Assembly: GCF_003663945.1 (NCBI RefSeq)
Contig: NZ_RCCH01000004.1
Span: 186,001 to 250,000, forward strand
Direction of reading: 5' to 3'
DNA length: 64,000 nt
DNA from: Lacinutrix venerupis
GTDB lineage: Bacteria > Bacteroidota > Bacteroidia > Flavobacteriales > Flavobacteriaceae
In this document: one piece after another, positions 1 through 9,851 of the stretch
How positions within the stretch are numbered: the stretch's first letter is position 1
Layout of the letters: each line of letters begins with the position of its first letter
Notes under the pieces: model-generated
What the model was told of the DNA's origin: nothing
Database searches by the model: none
What the model saw: the letters and a program-made list of their open reading frames with translations, nothing else
Translations under genes and position numbers: made by a program

Positions 1-1498
1 CAGGATCTACAACCTGAACATCACTTACGCTAGCCGACTTTATAATATCTGCCTCACCACGCTTAGCTAAAAACATATTATATGTTTGTTCACTTAATGC
101 GTATTGACGTTGTATAGTTAACAATTGCTGTTGGTCTTTTGGTAGTTTTTTTATTTTACTTGTACTCTGTCCTATTTTACCATTTACAAAATTAAGTTCG
201 CGACGTAAACCTGAAGTAGCCGAGCTTATATTCTCTAACAATACAGATTTTAATGCTTCAATTTGATTATCTAAATCTACAAAAACTGAAGCGTCACTTC
301 TTACTGTACTTTCATATTTTGATTTCTGTACAGATAGTGCATTTATTTTTGCTATATTATTTAAAATATTAGTATCATCAATTCCTGCTATAGATGGAGC
401 AGGCAACTCGGTAAAACTATTACTTGTCTCTAAATATGTTTTTAAGCTTCTATAATAAGCTATTTTTCGGTTAATATTATCGCTTTCAGTTTCTAATTCA
501 GAAAGCTTTTCATTTATTTGAATACTTTCTTCATCTAGATTAAAAATCTTATTTTTTTCGCGGTAATTATTTAAAGAATCGGTTCTAGAAATTAAATTTT
601 CTTTTTCTCGAGCTAATTGTTTATCTATAAATGCTATAGTATTAGTTACAAAAAGATTTTTCTTATCTAATTGGTCTTTTCTTAAAATATCAACTGTTTT
701 ATTTAAATAGTCTACAATTTTAGCTGTATTTACATCCGTCATACTTAAATTAAGTATTGCGGAATTAATAGGGTTATCTATTTTAAGTTTATTTTTATAG
801 TTACGAACTACAGCATCAAAATCACTAAATTCAATATAATACTCATCGCCAGCATTAAAATCGCGTTTATCCCTTTTTGTAATCGTTCCTTTTAAAAACG
901 GCAAATTAATTGGCTCACCTAAAGTTGCTGGATATGTTTTAACACCATTAGTAGCACTAATAGTTTCATGTTCTTTAGTATCAAAATTCTGAGTTCTTAA
1001 AGTAGGAGATTCAAATTCTGTTTGAATTTCTAATTTATCACCTCCCAAAAAAGTAACTTTTATTGGATGGTTTAATACCTGGTAAGTATTTGGTGTTAAA
1101 GAAATTTCAAATGGTGCAGCTTTATAAATATCGTCTTTTCTAAAACGTGATTGCTTTAAATATTTTTTATAAAATGCTAAAGTATCTACAACTTTTTCGT
1201 GATGAGATCTAGACTGTAAAGTTGTCATAATTGTTTTTACTTTACCAGAAACGCCTCCCCAATTAAATGTTAAGCTTGTGTTTGATGTAAAAAGTGGATT
1301 CTTATCGTCTTCAATAGAAATTTGAGTACTTAATCTATATGATTGTTGTTTTCTAATGTTTTGTTGATATACAATAAAAATACCTAAGCCAATACACAAC
1401 ACAAACCATTTCCAATAACTTAAGGCACGTATTAAAAAAGCCTTTACATCAAAAGGTGATTGTGCTTGGGACTCTAAAAGTTCAAATTCATCATTCAT
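1..1498 (-). CDS. Wzc-like polysaccharide chain-length protein / tyrosine autokinase (partial)
   Basis: The gene is cut by the left window edge; about 499 N-terminal residues are visible, starting at an ATG 13 bp after the Wza-like gene's stop. A membrane segment lies at about residues 28-46 (YWKWFVLCIGLGIFIVYQ), followed by a Wzz-type region, long coiled-coil stretches and the GNVR-type end (KLPKDQQQLLTIQRQYALSE) before the edge. This layout matches inner-membrane polysaccharide co-polymerases that control exopolysaccharide chain length and export. The second membrane helix and any C-terminal kinase domain would be outside the window, so autokinase activity is inferred from the family. Co-transcription with the export lipoprotein supports the role. 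Confidence 0.88.
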   Translation of the reverse strand, partial: MNDEFELLESQAQSPFDVKAFLIRALSYWKWFVLCIGLGIFIVYQQNIRKQQSYRLSTQISIEDDKNPLFTSNTSLTFNWGGVSGKVKTIMTTLQSRSHHEKVVDTLAFYKKYLKQSRFRKDDIYKAAPFEISLTPNTYQVLNHPIKVTFLGGDKLEIQTEFESPTLRTQNFDTKEHETISATNGVKTYPATLGEPINLPFLKGTITKRDKRDFNAGDEYYIEFSDFDAVVRNYKNKLKIDNPINSAILNLSMTDVNTAKIVDYLNKTVDILRKDQLDKKNLFVTNTIAFIDKQLAREKENLISRTDSLNNYREKNKIFNLDEESIQINEKLSELETESDNINRKIAYYRSLKTYLETSNSFTELPAPSIAGIDDTNILNNIAKINALSVQKSKYESTVRSDASVFVDLDNQIEALKSVLLENISSATSGLRRELNFVNGKIGQSTSKIKKLPKDQQQLLTIQRQYALSEQTYNMFLAKRGEADIIKSASVSDVQVVDP

Positions 1499-1511
1499 AA
1501 AATAATTCCTT

Positions 1512-2312
1512 TTAAAGGTTTTTAGCTAAAAAATAAGTAGACACTAAAACAGAAAATATTGAAGCTATAGTAGTTAAAGTCTGTGTCGCAGTTTGTCCAG
1601 CTCCTAAAGATTTTCTCTTTAATGGTTTTACCAAAATCATATCATTAGATTGTATATAGTAATATGGAGATTGCATTGCTGCCATATCTGTTAAATCTAT
1701 ATGATGAATTTTTTGACCTTGTGGATATTGCCTTACTACTAAAATATCTGTTCTATCTCCTGTATCTTTTATATCTCCTGCGTTTGCTAAAGCTTCAATT
1801 ATATTAACACGATCTTGATATAAGGTTAAAACTCCTGTGCTTTCTACTTCACCAGAAACAGTATAACGTAATCCTGCAAGTTTTACAGTTATAAAAATTT
1901 GAGAAACATCTTTTAAATATTTATCTAATAAAGCTTGTTTTACTTTTGCATTAATTTCATTTGTAGTATAGCCTAGAACATTAATTTTTCCTAAAATGGG
2001 AAACTCAATATTACCGTGTAAATCTACCGTAAAGCCATCATAATACAAAGTTTCTTGACCATTAACATTTCCTATTCTTTCGGTAGGATTAAAAATAGCT
2101 ACTAATTTAGCCAATTCTGAGTCTGTAGATTTAATATTTATGCTAAGAATATCGTTAATTTGAACGCGATATGGTTTTCCCATATCTTTTAAATGTAAAG
2201 AATCATTAACAACCGTACCTTTATCCTGAAGATAAACCACATCTTTGTTAGTGATACATGAAGAACATAATACACTGAATAGTATAGCAATAGCCACTAT
2301 AAATTTATTCAT
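1512..2312 (-). CDS. Polysaccharide export outer-membrane lipoprotein (Wza-like, SLBB)
   Basis: This 266-residue protein begins with a lipoprotein signal (lipobox around C19 in LCSSC). A Poly_export region follows (YRVQINDILSINIKS, about residues 48-62) with the conserved LHGNIEFPILGKINVLGYT stretch. An SLBB-like segment comes next (YTVSGEVESTGVLTL), and a hydrophobic C-terminal helix (residues ~245-262) could span the outer membrane as in Wza. It forms the exit channel for capsule or exopolysaccharide together with the Wzc-like protein encoded 13 bp downstream. A good Bacteroidota promoter lies upstream at 2335-2363. The family assignment is firm; the polysaccharide exported is unknown. Confidence 0.9.
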   Translation of the reverse strand: MNKFIVAIAILFSVLCSSCITNKDVVYLQDKGTVVNDSLHLKDMGKPYRVQINDILSINIKSTDSELAKLVAIFNPTERIGNVNGQETLYYDGFTVDLHGNIEFPILGKINVLGYTTNEINAKVKQALLDKYLKDVSQIFITVKLAGLRYTVSGEVESTGVLTLYQDRVNIIEALANAGDIKDTGDRTDILVVRQYPQGQKIHHIDLTDMAAMQSPYYYIQSNDMILVKPLKRKSLGAGQTATQTLTTIASIFSVLVSTYFLAKNL

Positions 2313-2334
2313 TTTTGGGTGCTTTTAATTGACA

Positions 2335-2363
2335 CAAATATAGCTTTTCATCGTGAATAACAA
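2335..2363 (-). promoter_or_regulatory. Bacteroidota-type promoter of the polysaccharide export operon
   Basis: On the minus strand TTG (complement of 2361-2363) is followed after 18 nt by TATATTTG (complement of 2335-2342), a full match to TAnnTTTG. It lies 23 nt upstream of the Wza-like start codon. Confidence 0.65.
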
Positions 2364-2417
2364 AACTTTTGTCGGATTTTTTGGTTTTTTATCCGTTCTT
2401 TGTAAAAAAATTGACCA

Positions 2418-4283
2418 TTGAACTATTTAACCGTTGAAAATATATCGAAGTCTTATGGAGAGTTAACGCTTTTTAAAGACATTTCTTTTAGTATCCATAA
2501 AGACCAAAAAGTAGCATTTGTTGCAAAAAATGGTACAGGTAAAACATCTATTCTAAATATTCTTGAAAAAACCGACGAACCAGATACTGGTAATGTTATT
2601 TTTAGAAAAGATATTAAAGTCTCTTTTTTACCTCAAGAACCGTATTTAGATTCTAATCTAACTGTTCAAGACACCATTTTTAATAGCGATAATCCTATTT
2701 TAGATGTTATTAAAAATTACGAAAAAGCACTTTTAAACCCTGAAGATACAGAAACATATCAAGCTGCTTTCGAGCAAATGGATATTAAAAATGCATGGGA
2801 TTTTGAAACGCAATACAAACAAATTCTCTTTAAACTAAAACTAGAAAATCTACAACAAAAAGTAAGTAGTATGTCTGGCGGACAAAAAAAACGTCTCTCG
2901 CTTGCCAACGCTCTTTTAAGCAAACCAGACCTTTTAATTCTAGATGAGCCTACCAACCATTTAGATTTAGAAATGATAGAATGGCTAGAAGAGTTTTTTG
3001 CAAAAGAAAATATCACGCTTTTTATGGTAACGCACGACCGTTATTTTTTAGAACGTGTTTGTAATGAAATAATAGAACTTGATCATGGTGAATTATATTC
3101 TTATAAAGGAAACTATTCTTATTATCTAGAAAAAAAAGAAGCTAGAATAGAACAACATAATGTAGAAGTAGGCAAAGCCAAACAACTTTTTAAAAAAGAA
3201 TTAACCTGGATGCGTCGCCAGCCAAAAGCACGTACTACAAAGTCTAAATCTAGAATAGACGACTTTACCGAAATTAAACATAAAGCAAGCCAACGTAGAA
3301 AAGACCATGAAATTCAATTAGAATTAAATATGGAGCGCTTGGGAAGTAAAATTGTAGAGCTAAAAAAAATATCCAAATCTTACAAAGACAAAGTTATTTT
3401 AGACGGCTTTAATTATATGTTTCAAAAAGGTGAACGAGTTGGTATTATTGGTAAAAACGGCACAGGTAAATCTACATTTTTAAACATACTTACTCAAACG
3501 GCAGAGCCAGATTCTGGAAAAATTATTATTGGTGAAACTGTAAAATTTGGTTACTATACGCAAGGTGGTATTACACCAAAACCGCAACAAAAAGTTATAG
3601 ATGTTGTAAGGGAATTTGGTGATTATATACCATTAAAAAAAGGACGCCAAATTAGTGCTCAGCAATTATTAGAACGCTTTCTATTCGATAGAAAAAAACA
3701 GTATGATTTTGTGGAGAAATTAAGTGGTGGCGAACGTAAACGCTTATACCTCTGTACTGTTTTAATACAAAATCCTAACTTTTTAATTCTGGATGAACCA
3801 ACTAACGATTTAGATATTGTTACCCTTAACGTATTAGAAAGTTTCTTGTTAGACTTTCCTGGTTGTTTACTTGTAGTATCTCACGATCGTTATTTTATGG
3901 ACAAAATTGTAGATCATCTTTTTGTATTTCGTGGGGAAGGTATTGTAGAAGATTTCCCTGGTAATTATAGCGATTTTAGAGCATATGAAGACAGCAAACC
4001 TGTTGTTTCTGAAACCACAGACGAGGAGAAAAAAGAAAAGAAAAACTGGAAAAAAGACAGTAATGTAAAACTATCTTATAACGAACAAAAAGAATATAAA
4101 AACTTAGAGAGCAAAATAAAATCTTTAGAGTTTGATAAAATAGAATTAGAAAAAAAATTCTTAAACCCAGACTTATCTACAGATGAAATTAACGAGTTAT
4201 CAAACAAACTCCAAGTAATATTAGATAGCATTGAAGAAAAAGAAATGCGCTGGCTAGAACTAGCAGAAAAAATGGAAGAGTAA
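2418..4283 (+). CDS. ABC-F family ATP-binding protein (Uup/EttA-like)
   Basis: The 621-residue protein has two ABC ATPase domains and no membrane segments. Domain 1 has Walker A near residues 37-44 (AKNGTGKTS), signature MSGGQKKRLSLA and Walker B LLILDEPTNHLD. The linker between the domains is arginine/lysine-rich (WMRRQPKARTTKSKSRIDD). Domain 2 has GKNGTGKST, LSGGERKRLYL and FLILDEPTNDLD, and the C-terminus is a charged coiled coil (about 540-621), as in Uup. ABC-F proteins act on the ribosome or, for Uup, on branched DNA intermediates. The start is a TTG codon, chosen because MNYLTVENISKSYG is the expected family N-terminus. The methyltransferase gene follows after 3 bp. Confidence 0.92.
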   Translation: MNYLTVENISKSYGELTLFKDISFSIHKDQKVAFVAKNGTGKTSILNILEKTDEPDTGNVIFRKDIKVSFLPQEPYLDSNLTVQDTIFNSDNPILDVIKNYEKALLNPEDTETYQAAFEQMDIKNAWDFETQYKQILFKLKLENLQQKVSSMSGGQKKRLSLANALLSKPDLLILDEPTNHLDLEMIEWLEEFFAKENITLFMVTHDRYFLERVCNEIIELDHGELYSYKGNYSYYLEKKEARIEQHNVEVGKAKQLFKKELTWMRRQPKARTTKSKSRIDDFTEIKHKASQRRKDHEIQLELNMERLGSKIVELKKISKSYKDKVILDGFNYMFQKGERVGIIGKNGTGKSTFLNILTQTAEPDSGKIIIGETVKFGYYTQGGITPKPQQKVIDVVREFGDYIPLKKGRQISAQQLLERFLFDRKKQYDFVEKLSGGERKRLYLCTVLIQNPNFLILDEPTNDLDIVTLNVLESFLLDFPGCLLVVSHDRYFMDKIVDHLFVFRGEGIVEDFPGNYSDFRAYEDSKPVVSETTDEEKKEKKNWKKDSNVKLSYNEQKEYKNLESKIKSLEFDKIELEKKFLNPDLSTDEINELSNKLQVILDSIEEKEMRWLELAEKMEE

Positions 4284-4286
4284 ACC

Positions 4287-5060
4287 ATGCGAAAACTTAT
4301 TATTGCCTACATAAAATTTTGGCTACGCTCTACAAACCAACACGGCGTACAATCTCCTTTTGTTTATAGCTTAGTAACAAAATGCTTTTACAGTAAAAAA
4401 GAGCATAATGCCTATAGTAAGTTAAAAAACTATAAAAAAACACTATTACAAAACCAGCAAACTATTGAGGTTACAGATTTAGGTGCAGGATCGCAAACCA
4501 CAAAAAGCAATACACGTATTATATCTAAAATTGCAAAAAATGCAGGCACAACAAACCATCGTGCCAAATTATTTTACCGTTTAGTAAACTACTTTCAATT
4601 TCAAAATATTTTAGAGTTAGGTACATCTATGGGTATTGCAACACATGCCATGCACCTAGGTAATCCCAATGCACAAATTACCACAATTGAAGGCTGCCCA
4701 AACATTTCAGCATTTACAAAACAAAGTTTTAAAAACTTCAATTTAAAAAACATAAAAGTACTTACAGGAGATTTTAAAAAAGTAATTGAGCCACTAACAG
4801 AAAACAAATACAACTTAATTTATTTTGATGGTAACCACCAAAAAGAAGCCACTTTAAATTATTTTGAAACCTTATTACCAACAGCAACAAACGATTCCGT
4901 TTTTATTTTTGACGATATTTATTGGTCAAAACAAATGACCGAAGCTTGGGAAATTATAAAACAACATCCCCAAGTAACCGTTACAATAGACACTTTTTTT
5001 TGGGGCATTGTATTTTTTAGAAAAGAACAAGCCAAAGAACACTTTACAATACGTTTGTAA
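4287..5060 (+). CDS. Class I SAM-dependent (O-)methyltransferase
   Basis: A 257-residue soluble protein with the Rossmann methyltransferase core in its C-terminal half. Motif I is ILELGTSMGIATHAMHLG (about residues 112-129), followed by the acidic strand end ITTIEG. The post-core acidic motif is LIYFDGNHQKEA, then FIFDDIYWSKQM, where Asp residues resemble the metal-binding site of O-methyltransferase family 3. The N-terminal ~100 residues match no domain I recognise. It starts 3 bp after the ABC-F stop, so the two are probably co-transcribed. The substrate is not predictable. Confidence 0.8.
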   Translation: MRKLIIAYIKFWLRSTNQHGVQSPFVYSLVTKCFYSKKEHNAYSKLKNYKKTLLQNQQTIEVTDLGAGSQTTKSNTRIISKIAKNAGTTNHRAKLFYRLVNYFQFQNILELGTSMGIATHAMHLGNPNAQITTIEGCPNISAFTKQSFKNFNLKNIKVLTGDFKKVIEPLTENKYNLIYFDGNHQKEATLNYFETLLPTATNDSVFIFDDIYWSKQMTEAWEIIKQHPQVTVTIDTFFWGIVFFRKEQAKEHFTIRL

Positions 5061-5110
5061 ATTTAAATTTTAACTTTGAAAAGAATGAAACTTTCCATAA
5101 ATTAAAAAAC

Positions 5111-5683
5111 ATGAAAGTATATACAAAAACAGGAGATAAAGGCACCACAGCATTATTTGGTGGTACGCGCGTACCAAAACATCACATAAGAATAGACAGT
5201 TATGGTACCGTAGACGAATTAAACTCTTACATAGGCTTAATACGTGATCAAGAAATAAACCAGCTTTACAAAAACATTCTTATAACAATACAAAATAAAC
5301 TTTTTACGGTTGGCGCTATACTAGCAACAGATCCTGATAAAATGGTTTTAAAAAACGGGAAAGAACGTTTAAATATAAATAAAATTACTACTGAAGATAT
5401 CGAGCTATTAGAGCGTGAAATGGACAATATGAATGAGGAACTACCACAAATGACGCATTTTGTATTACCTGGAGGTCACCAAACAGTGTCATTCTGTCAC
5501 GTAGCACGTTGTGTTTGCCGTCGAGCGGAAAGACTAGCGTCTGCCTTAAATGATATAGAACCATTTTTACCAGAAGCACTCACCTATTTAAACCGTCTTT
5601 CTGACTATCTTTTTGTATTGGCACGAAAGTTGACTCAAGACTTGCAAGCAGATGAGGTAAAATGGATTCCAGAGAAACATTAA
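5111..5683 (+). CDS. Cob(I)alamin adenosyltransferase, PduO type
   Basis: The 190-residue cytosolic enzyme transfers the adenosyl group of ATP to cob(I)alamin, making adenosylcobalamin. Diagnostic features are the N-terminal ATP-binding motif YTKTGDKGTTALFGGTRV, the DSYGTVDELNSYIG helix, and the C-terminal CRRAERLAS plus NRLSDYLFVLAR motifs; length fits the PduO/ATR family. A TAACTTTG element (5071-5078) precedes the start but has no well-spaced -33 partner. The likely client is the methylmalonyl-CoA mutase encoded at 36.7-40.9 kb, whose chaperone MeaB is at 15.7 kb. Confidence 0.93.
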   Translation: MKVYTKTGDKGTTALFGGTRVPKHHIRIDSYGTVDELNSYIGLIRDQEINQLYKNILITIQNKLFTVGAILATDPDKMVLKNGKERLNINKITTEDIELLEREMDNMNEELPQMTHFVLPGGHQTVSFCHVARCVCRRAERLASALNDIEPFLPEALTYLNRLSDYLFVLARKLTQDLQADEVKWIPEKH

Positions 5684-5806
5684 AGTTACACAGGAAAACA
5701 AACTTTAAAAGCTAATATTAAATAACACTGCAAAATATTTAGGTTCAAATAGTTTCAGTGAAAAATGACGTTCTTTTTTATTACTGAAAAATAATTCACT
5801 TTTTTC

Positions 5807-5836
5807 TTGACTATTTAAACTAAAAATTTATTTTTG
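5807..5836 (+). promoter_or_regulatory. Bacteroidota-type promoter of the DUF2795 gene
   Basis: TTG at 5807-5809, a 19-nt spacer, then TATTTTTG at 5829-5836 (full match to TAnnTTTG). The start codon is 22 nt downstream. Confidence 0.65.
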
Positions 5837-5858
5837 CAAAAAATAAAACCATTAAGAA

Positions 5859-6080
5859 ATGTATTGGACATTAGAATTAGCATCTCATTTAAGTGATGCG
5901 CCTTGGCCAGCAACTAAAGACGAACTTATCGATTACGCTATTAGAACCGGAGCGCCTTTAGAAGTTACTGAAAATTTACAAGCAATTGAAGATGAAGGAG
6001 ATTCTTACGATTCTATCGAAGAAATCTGGCCGGACTACCCAACAGACGAAGACTACCTCTGGAATGAGGACGAGTATTAA
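5859..6080 (+). CDS. Small acidic DUF2795 protein
   Basis: A 73-residue, strongly acidic protein with no signal peptide or membrane segment. The stretch WPATKDELIDYAIRTGAP followed by LEVTENLQAIEDEGDSY matches the DUF2795 fold (a short helical domain found in many bacteria), and the tail is rich in Asp, Glu, Tyr and Trp. It is monocistronic: its own promoter lies upstream and a terminator starts 45 bp after the stop. The function of the family is unknown. The gene sits just before secA, but the terminator separates them. Confidence 0.8.
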   Translation: MYWTLELASHLSDAPWPATKDELIDYAIRTGAPLEVTENLQAIEDEGDSYDSIEEIWPDYPTDEDYLWNEDEY

Positions 6081-6124
6081 AATATGATTAGATTAAATCA
6101 TATTCAATAAAAATTAAAGAAAAA

Positions 6125-6147
6125 AGTCTCTATTAGAGGCTTTTTTT
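6125..6147 (+). terminator. Rho-independent terminator after the DUF2795 gene
   Basis: Stem AGTCTC / GAGGCT (one G-U pair) with loop TATTA, followed by seven T. Confidence 0.75.
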
Positions 6148-6324
6148 GTGCTTTAAAATTTAGCTAACCATAGCTAAAAACGTATATTTAAGCCCTTTTT
6201 AAAAAAAGGTAAAAATAACAACTGTGTTATTCTTAATTTCAAAAAAGAATATCACAAATAATAACAAAAACAATGTTTTGTTTTTTCTTAAAAATAAAAC
6301 AACCAAAATATAAAATATAAAACT

Positions 6325-9300
6325 ATGAGTTTTTTAGATTCCGTACTAAAGCTATTTGTTGGAGATAAATCCAAACAAGATGTAAAAGCTATATTACCTT
6401 TAGTAGATAAAATTAAATCCTTTGAAAGTACTTTAGAAGCTTTATCTCACGACGATTTAAGGGCTAAAACAGTAGAATTTAAAGCTATTATTGCCGAAAC
6501 ACGCAAACCTTTTAACGAACGTAAAGAAGCGCTTAGAACAGAAGCTGAAGCTACTGAAGATATAGATAGACGTGAAGACATTTACCAAGAAATTGATAAA
6601 ATTGAAGACGAATCTTACCTAGCAGTAGAAAAAACATTAAACGATATTTTACCAGAAGCTTTTGCTGTTGTAAAAGAAACCGCAAAACGTTTTACAAACA
6701 ATAGCGAGATTACAGTTACCGCTAATGCTTTTGATAGAGAAGTTTCTGGAATGGGAGATTATGTAACTTTAGATGGTGATAAAGCAACATGGTCAAACTC
6801 TTGGGATGCCGTAGGTAAAGCCATTACTTGGGACATGATCCATTACGACGTGCAACTTATAGGTGGTATTGCTATGCACCAAGGAAAAATTGCAGAAATG
6901 CAAACAGGAGAAGGAAAAACATTAGTAGCAACTTTACCAGTATACTTAAATGCTTTAGCACAAAAAGGTGTGCATTTAGTAACCGTAAACGACTACTTAG
7001 CAAAACGAGATATGGCATGGATGGCACCAATTTTTCAATTCCATGGCATGACAATAGACTGTATCGATTATCATAGACCAAATAGTGATGGTCGTAGAAA
7101 AGCTTATAATGCAGATATTACATATGGTACAAATAACGAATTTGGTTTCGACTACCTTCGTGATAACATGGCAAACTCGCCAAACGACTTAGTACAACGT
7201 CCACATCACTTCGCCATTGTGGATGAGGTAGATTCTGTATTAGTAGATGATGCCAGAACACCTTTAATTATTTCTGGCCCAATACCAAAAGGAGATCAAC
7301 ACGAATTTGATGCATTAAAACCAAAAGTAGAAGATATTGTTTCAGTACAGCGTAAACAATTAACACAAACCTTAGTTGAAGCTAAAAAGCTAATTGCAGA
7401 AGGTGATACTAAAGAAGGTGGTTTTCAATTACTACGCGTATACAGAGGTATACCAAAAAACAAAGCCTTAATTAAGTTTTTAAGTGAAGAAGGTGTTAAA
7501 CAAATTCTTCAAAAAACAGAAAACCAATACATGGCAGATAACAACCGTGAAATGCCAAAGGTTGACGAAGCTCTATACTACGTAATTGAAGAAAAGAATA
7601 ATCAAATTGAATTAACCGATAAAGGAGTAGAATACATATCTGGTAAAGACAATCCAGATTTCTTTATCATGCCAGAAATTGGAATTGAGATTGCTAAAAT
7701 TGAAGCAAAAGGATTATCTACAGAAGAGGAAGCTAACGAGAAAGAAGATCTTTTTAGAGAGTTTGGAATAAAATCTGAACGTATTCATACTTTAAATCAG
7801 TTATTAAAAGCATACGCTTTATTTGAAAAAGACAACCAATACGTTGTTATGGATAATAAAGTAATGATTGTAGATGAACAAACAGGTCGTATTATGGATG
7901 GTCGTCGTTATAGCGATGGTTTACACCAAGCGATTGAAGCAAAAGAAAATGTAAAAATTGAAGATGCTACACAAACATTTGCAACAGTAACGCTTCAAAA
8001 TTACTTTAGAATGTATCGTAAACTGTCTGGTATGACAGGTACTGCGGTAACAGAAGCTGGAGAACTTTGGGAAATCTACAAATTAGATGTTGTAGAAATT
8101 CCTACTAACAGACCAATTGCCAGAAAAGATAAAGAAGATTTAGTATATAAAACTAAACGTGAAAAATACAACGCAGTTATTGACGAAGTAACAAGCCTAT
8201 CTCAAGCAGGAAGACCAGTTTTAATTGGTACAACCAATGTTGAAATTTCAGAGTTGCTTGGTAAAATGCTTAGTATTCGTAAAATTAATCACAACGTATT
8301 AAATGCAAAGCAGCACAAAAAAGAAGCAGATATTGTAGCACAAGCAGGAAATGCTGGACAGGTAACTATTGCAACAAACATGGCAGGTCGTGGTACAGAT
8401 ATTAAATTAAGTGACGAGGTAAAAGCCGCAGGTGGATTAGCCATTGTTGGTACAGAACGTCACGATTCTCGTCGTGTAGATAGACAGTTACGTGGTCGTG
8501 CTGGTCGTCAAGGAGATCCAGGAAGCTCTCAGTTTTATGTTTCTCTTGAAGATAATTTAATGCGTCTTTTTGGTAGCGAACGTATTGCCAAAATGATGGA
8601 TAAAATGGGATTACAGGAAGGTGAAGTTATTCAGCATTCTATGATTTCTAAATCTATTGAACGTGCACAGAAAAAAGTTGAAGAAAATAACTTTGGTGTT
8701 CGTAAGCGTTTATTAGAATATGATGATGTTATGAACTCGCAACGTGAGGTTGTTTACAAACGTCGTTTTAATGCCTTAAATGGAGAACGTTTACGTGTAG
8801 ATTTAGCAAACATGATTTTTGACACGTCTGAAGGTATTGCAGAAACTAATAAAGGTGCTAACGATTTTAAAAATTTCGAATTCGAATTAATTCGTTATTT
8901 CTCAATGGCATCTCCTGTTACAGAAGACGAGTTTAATAAATTCTCTGCAACAGAATTAGCAAAACGTATTTACAATGCTGCTTTTGAGCATTACAAAACA
9001 AAAATGGCTCGTAATGCAGAAGTTGCTTTTCCAGTAATTAAAGATGTTTACGAAACACAAGGCGATAAATACAAACGTATTGTTGTACCGTTTTCAGATG
9101 GTACAAAAACGTTACAAGTTGTAACAGACTTAGAACGCGCATACGAGTCTCAAGGAAAAGAATTAGTTACAGATTTCGAAAAAAATATTACACTTGCTAT
9201 TATTGACGATGCTTGGAAAACACATTTACGTAAAATGGATGAGTTAAAGCAATCTGTACAATTAGCTGTACATGAACAAAAAGATCCATTATTAATTTAT

Positions 9301-9681
9301 AAGTTTGAGGCATTCGAACTTTTTAAGGTCATGATTGATCAGGTTAATAAAGATGTTATTTCTTTCTTATTTAAAGGCGAATTACCAAGCGAAAATACAA
9401 ACGCTATTAGTGAAGCTAGAGAAGTAAAAAAGAAAGAAAATTTACAAACACAAAAAGAAGAAATTCCTAATCTAGATGAGCGCTCTGCTCAAAATAGACA
9501 AGCAGGAAACACACAACAACAGCAACAAGTAGTAGAAACTATTGTGCGCGACCAACCAAAAATTGGACGTAATGATCGTGTTACTATTAAGCATGTTATG
9601 AGTGGTGAAAACAAAACAGTTAAATATAAACAAGCCGAACCTTTAATTGCTAAAGGCGAATGGGTTTTAGTTAACGAATAA
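6325..9681 (+). CDS. secA: Preprotein translocase ATPase SecA
   Basis: The 1118-residue motor drives secretory preproteins through SecYEG. Visible features are Walker A MQTGEGKTLVATLPVY (around residue 192), the DEAD-type motif AIVDEVDSVLVDDARTPLIISGP, YGTNNEFGFDYLRDNM, LSGMTGTA, TNMAGRGTDIKL, and RQLRGRAGRQGDPGSSQFY. It is much longer than E. coli SecA (901 residues), with extra sequence after the first helicase motifs (about residues 330-470), as is common in Bacteroidota. The C-terminus ends GEWVLVNE without the cysteine-rich zinc motif of proteobacterial SecA. It appears monocistronic, followed by a strong terminator. Confidence 0.98.
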   Translation: MSFLDSVLKLFVGDKSKQDVKAILPLVDKIKSFESTLEALSHDDLRAKTVEFKAIIAETRKPFNERKEALRTEAEATEDIDRREDIYQEIDKIEDESYLAVEKTLNDILPEAFAVVKETAKRFTNNSEITVTANAFDREVSGMGDYVTLDGDKATWSNSWDAVGKAITWDMIHYDVQLIGGIAMHQGKIAEMQTGEGKTLVATLPVYLNALAQKGVHLVTVNDYLAKRDMAWMAPIFQFHGMTIDCIDYHRPNSDGRRKAYNADITYGTNNEFGFDYLRDNMANSPNDLVQRPHHFAIVDEVDSVLVDDARTPLIISGPIPKGDQHEFDALKPKVEDIVSVQRKQLTQTLVEAKKLIAEGDTKEGGFQLLRVYRGIPKNKALIKFLSEEGVKQILQKTENQYMADNNREMPKVDEALYYVIEEKNNQIELTDKGVEYISGKDNPDFFIMPEIGIEIAKIEAKGLSTEEEANEKEDLFREFGIKSERIHTLNQLLKAYALFEKDNQYVVMDNKVMIVDEQTGRIMDGRRYSDGLHQAIEAKENVKIEDATQTFATVTLQNYFRMYRKLSGMTGTAVTEAGELWEIYKLDVVEIPTNRPIARKDKEDLVYKTKREKYNAVIDEVTSLSQAGRPVLIGTTNVEISELLGKMLSIRKINHNVLNAKQHKKEADIVAQAGNAGQVTIATNMAGRGTDIKLSDEVKAAGGLAIVGTERHDSRRVDRQLRGRAGRQGDPGSSQFYVSLEDNLMRLFGSERIAKMMDKMGLQEGEVIQHSMISKSIERAQKKVEENNFGVRKRLLEYDDVMNSQREVVYKRRFNALNGERLRVDLANMIFDTSEGIAETNKGANDFKNFEFELIRYFSMASPVTEDEFNKFSATELAKRIYNAAFEHYKTKMARNAEVAFPVIKDVYETQGDKYKRIVVPFSDGTKTLQVVTDLERAYESQGKELVTDFEKNITLAIIDDAWKTHLRKMDELKQSVQLAVHEQKDPLLIYKFEAFELFKVMIDQVNKDVISFLFKGELPSENTNAISEAREVKKKENLQTQKEEIPNLDERSAQNRQAGNTQQQQQVVETIVRDQPKIGRNDRVTIKHVMSGENKTVKYKQAEPLIAKGEWVLVNE

Positions 9682-9744
9682 CAAACTGTATTTCTTTTAC
9701 GATTACATACTAAATATAAAATCCATATGGATTTAAATAAAAAG

Positions 9745-9773
9745 TCCCGAAGTTAATTACTTCGGGATTTTTT
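9745..9773 (+). terminator. Rho-independent terminator of secA
   Basis: Perfect 9-bp stem TCCCGAAGT / ACTTCGGGA with loop TAATT, followed by a run of six T. Confidence 0.9.
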
Positions 9774-9851
9774 ATACAGCAGTAATTCAACCTTATTACC
9801 AATACAAATTAAATAATATTTTGTAATTTTATTATACAAACAAAAAACATT

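Noticed and set aside
5041-5110. Cobalamin riboswitch upstream of the adenosyltransferase
   Set aside because: The gap is only about 50 bp, far too short for the cobalamin aptamer, and has no B12-box-like sequence.
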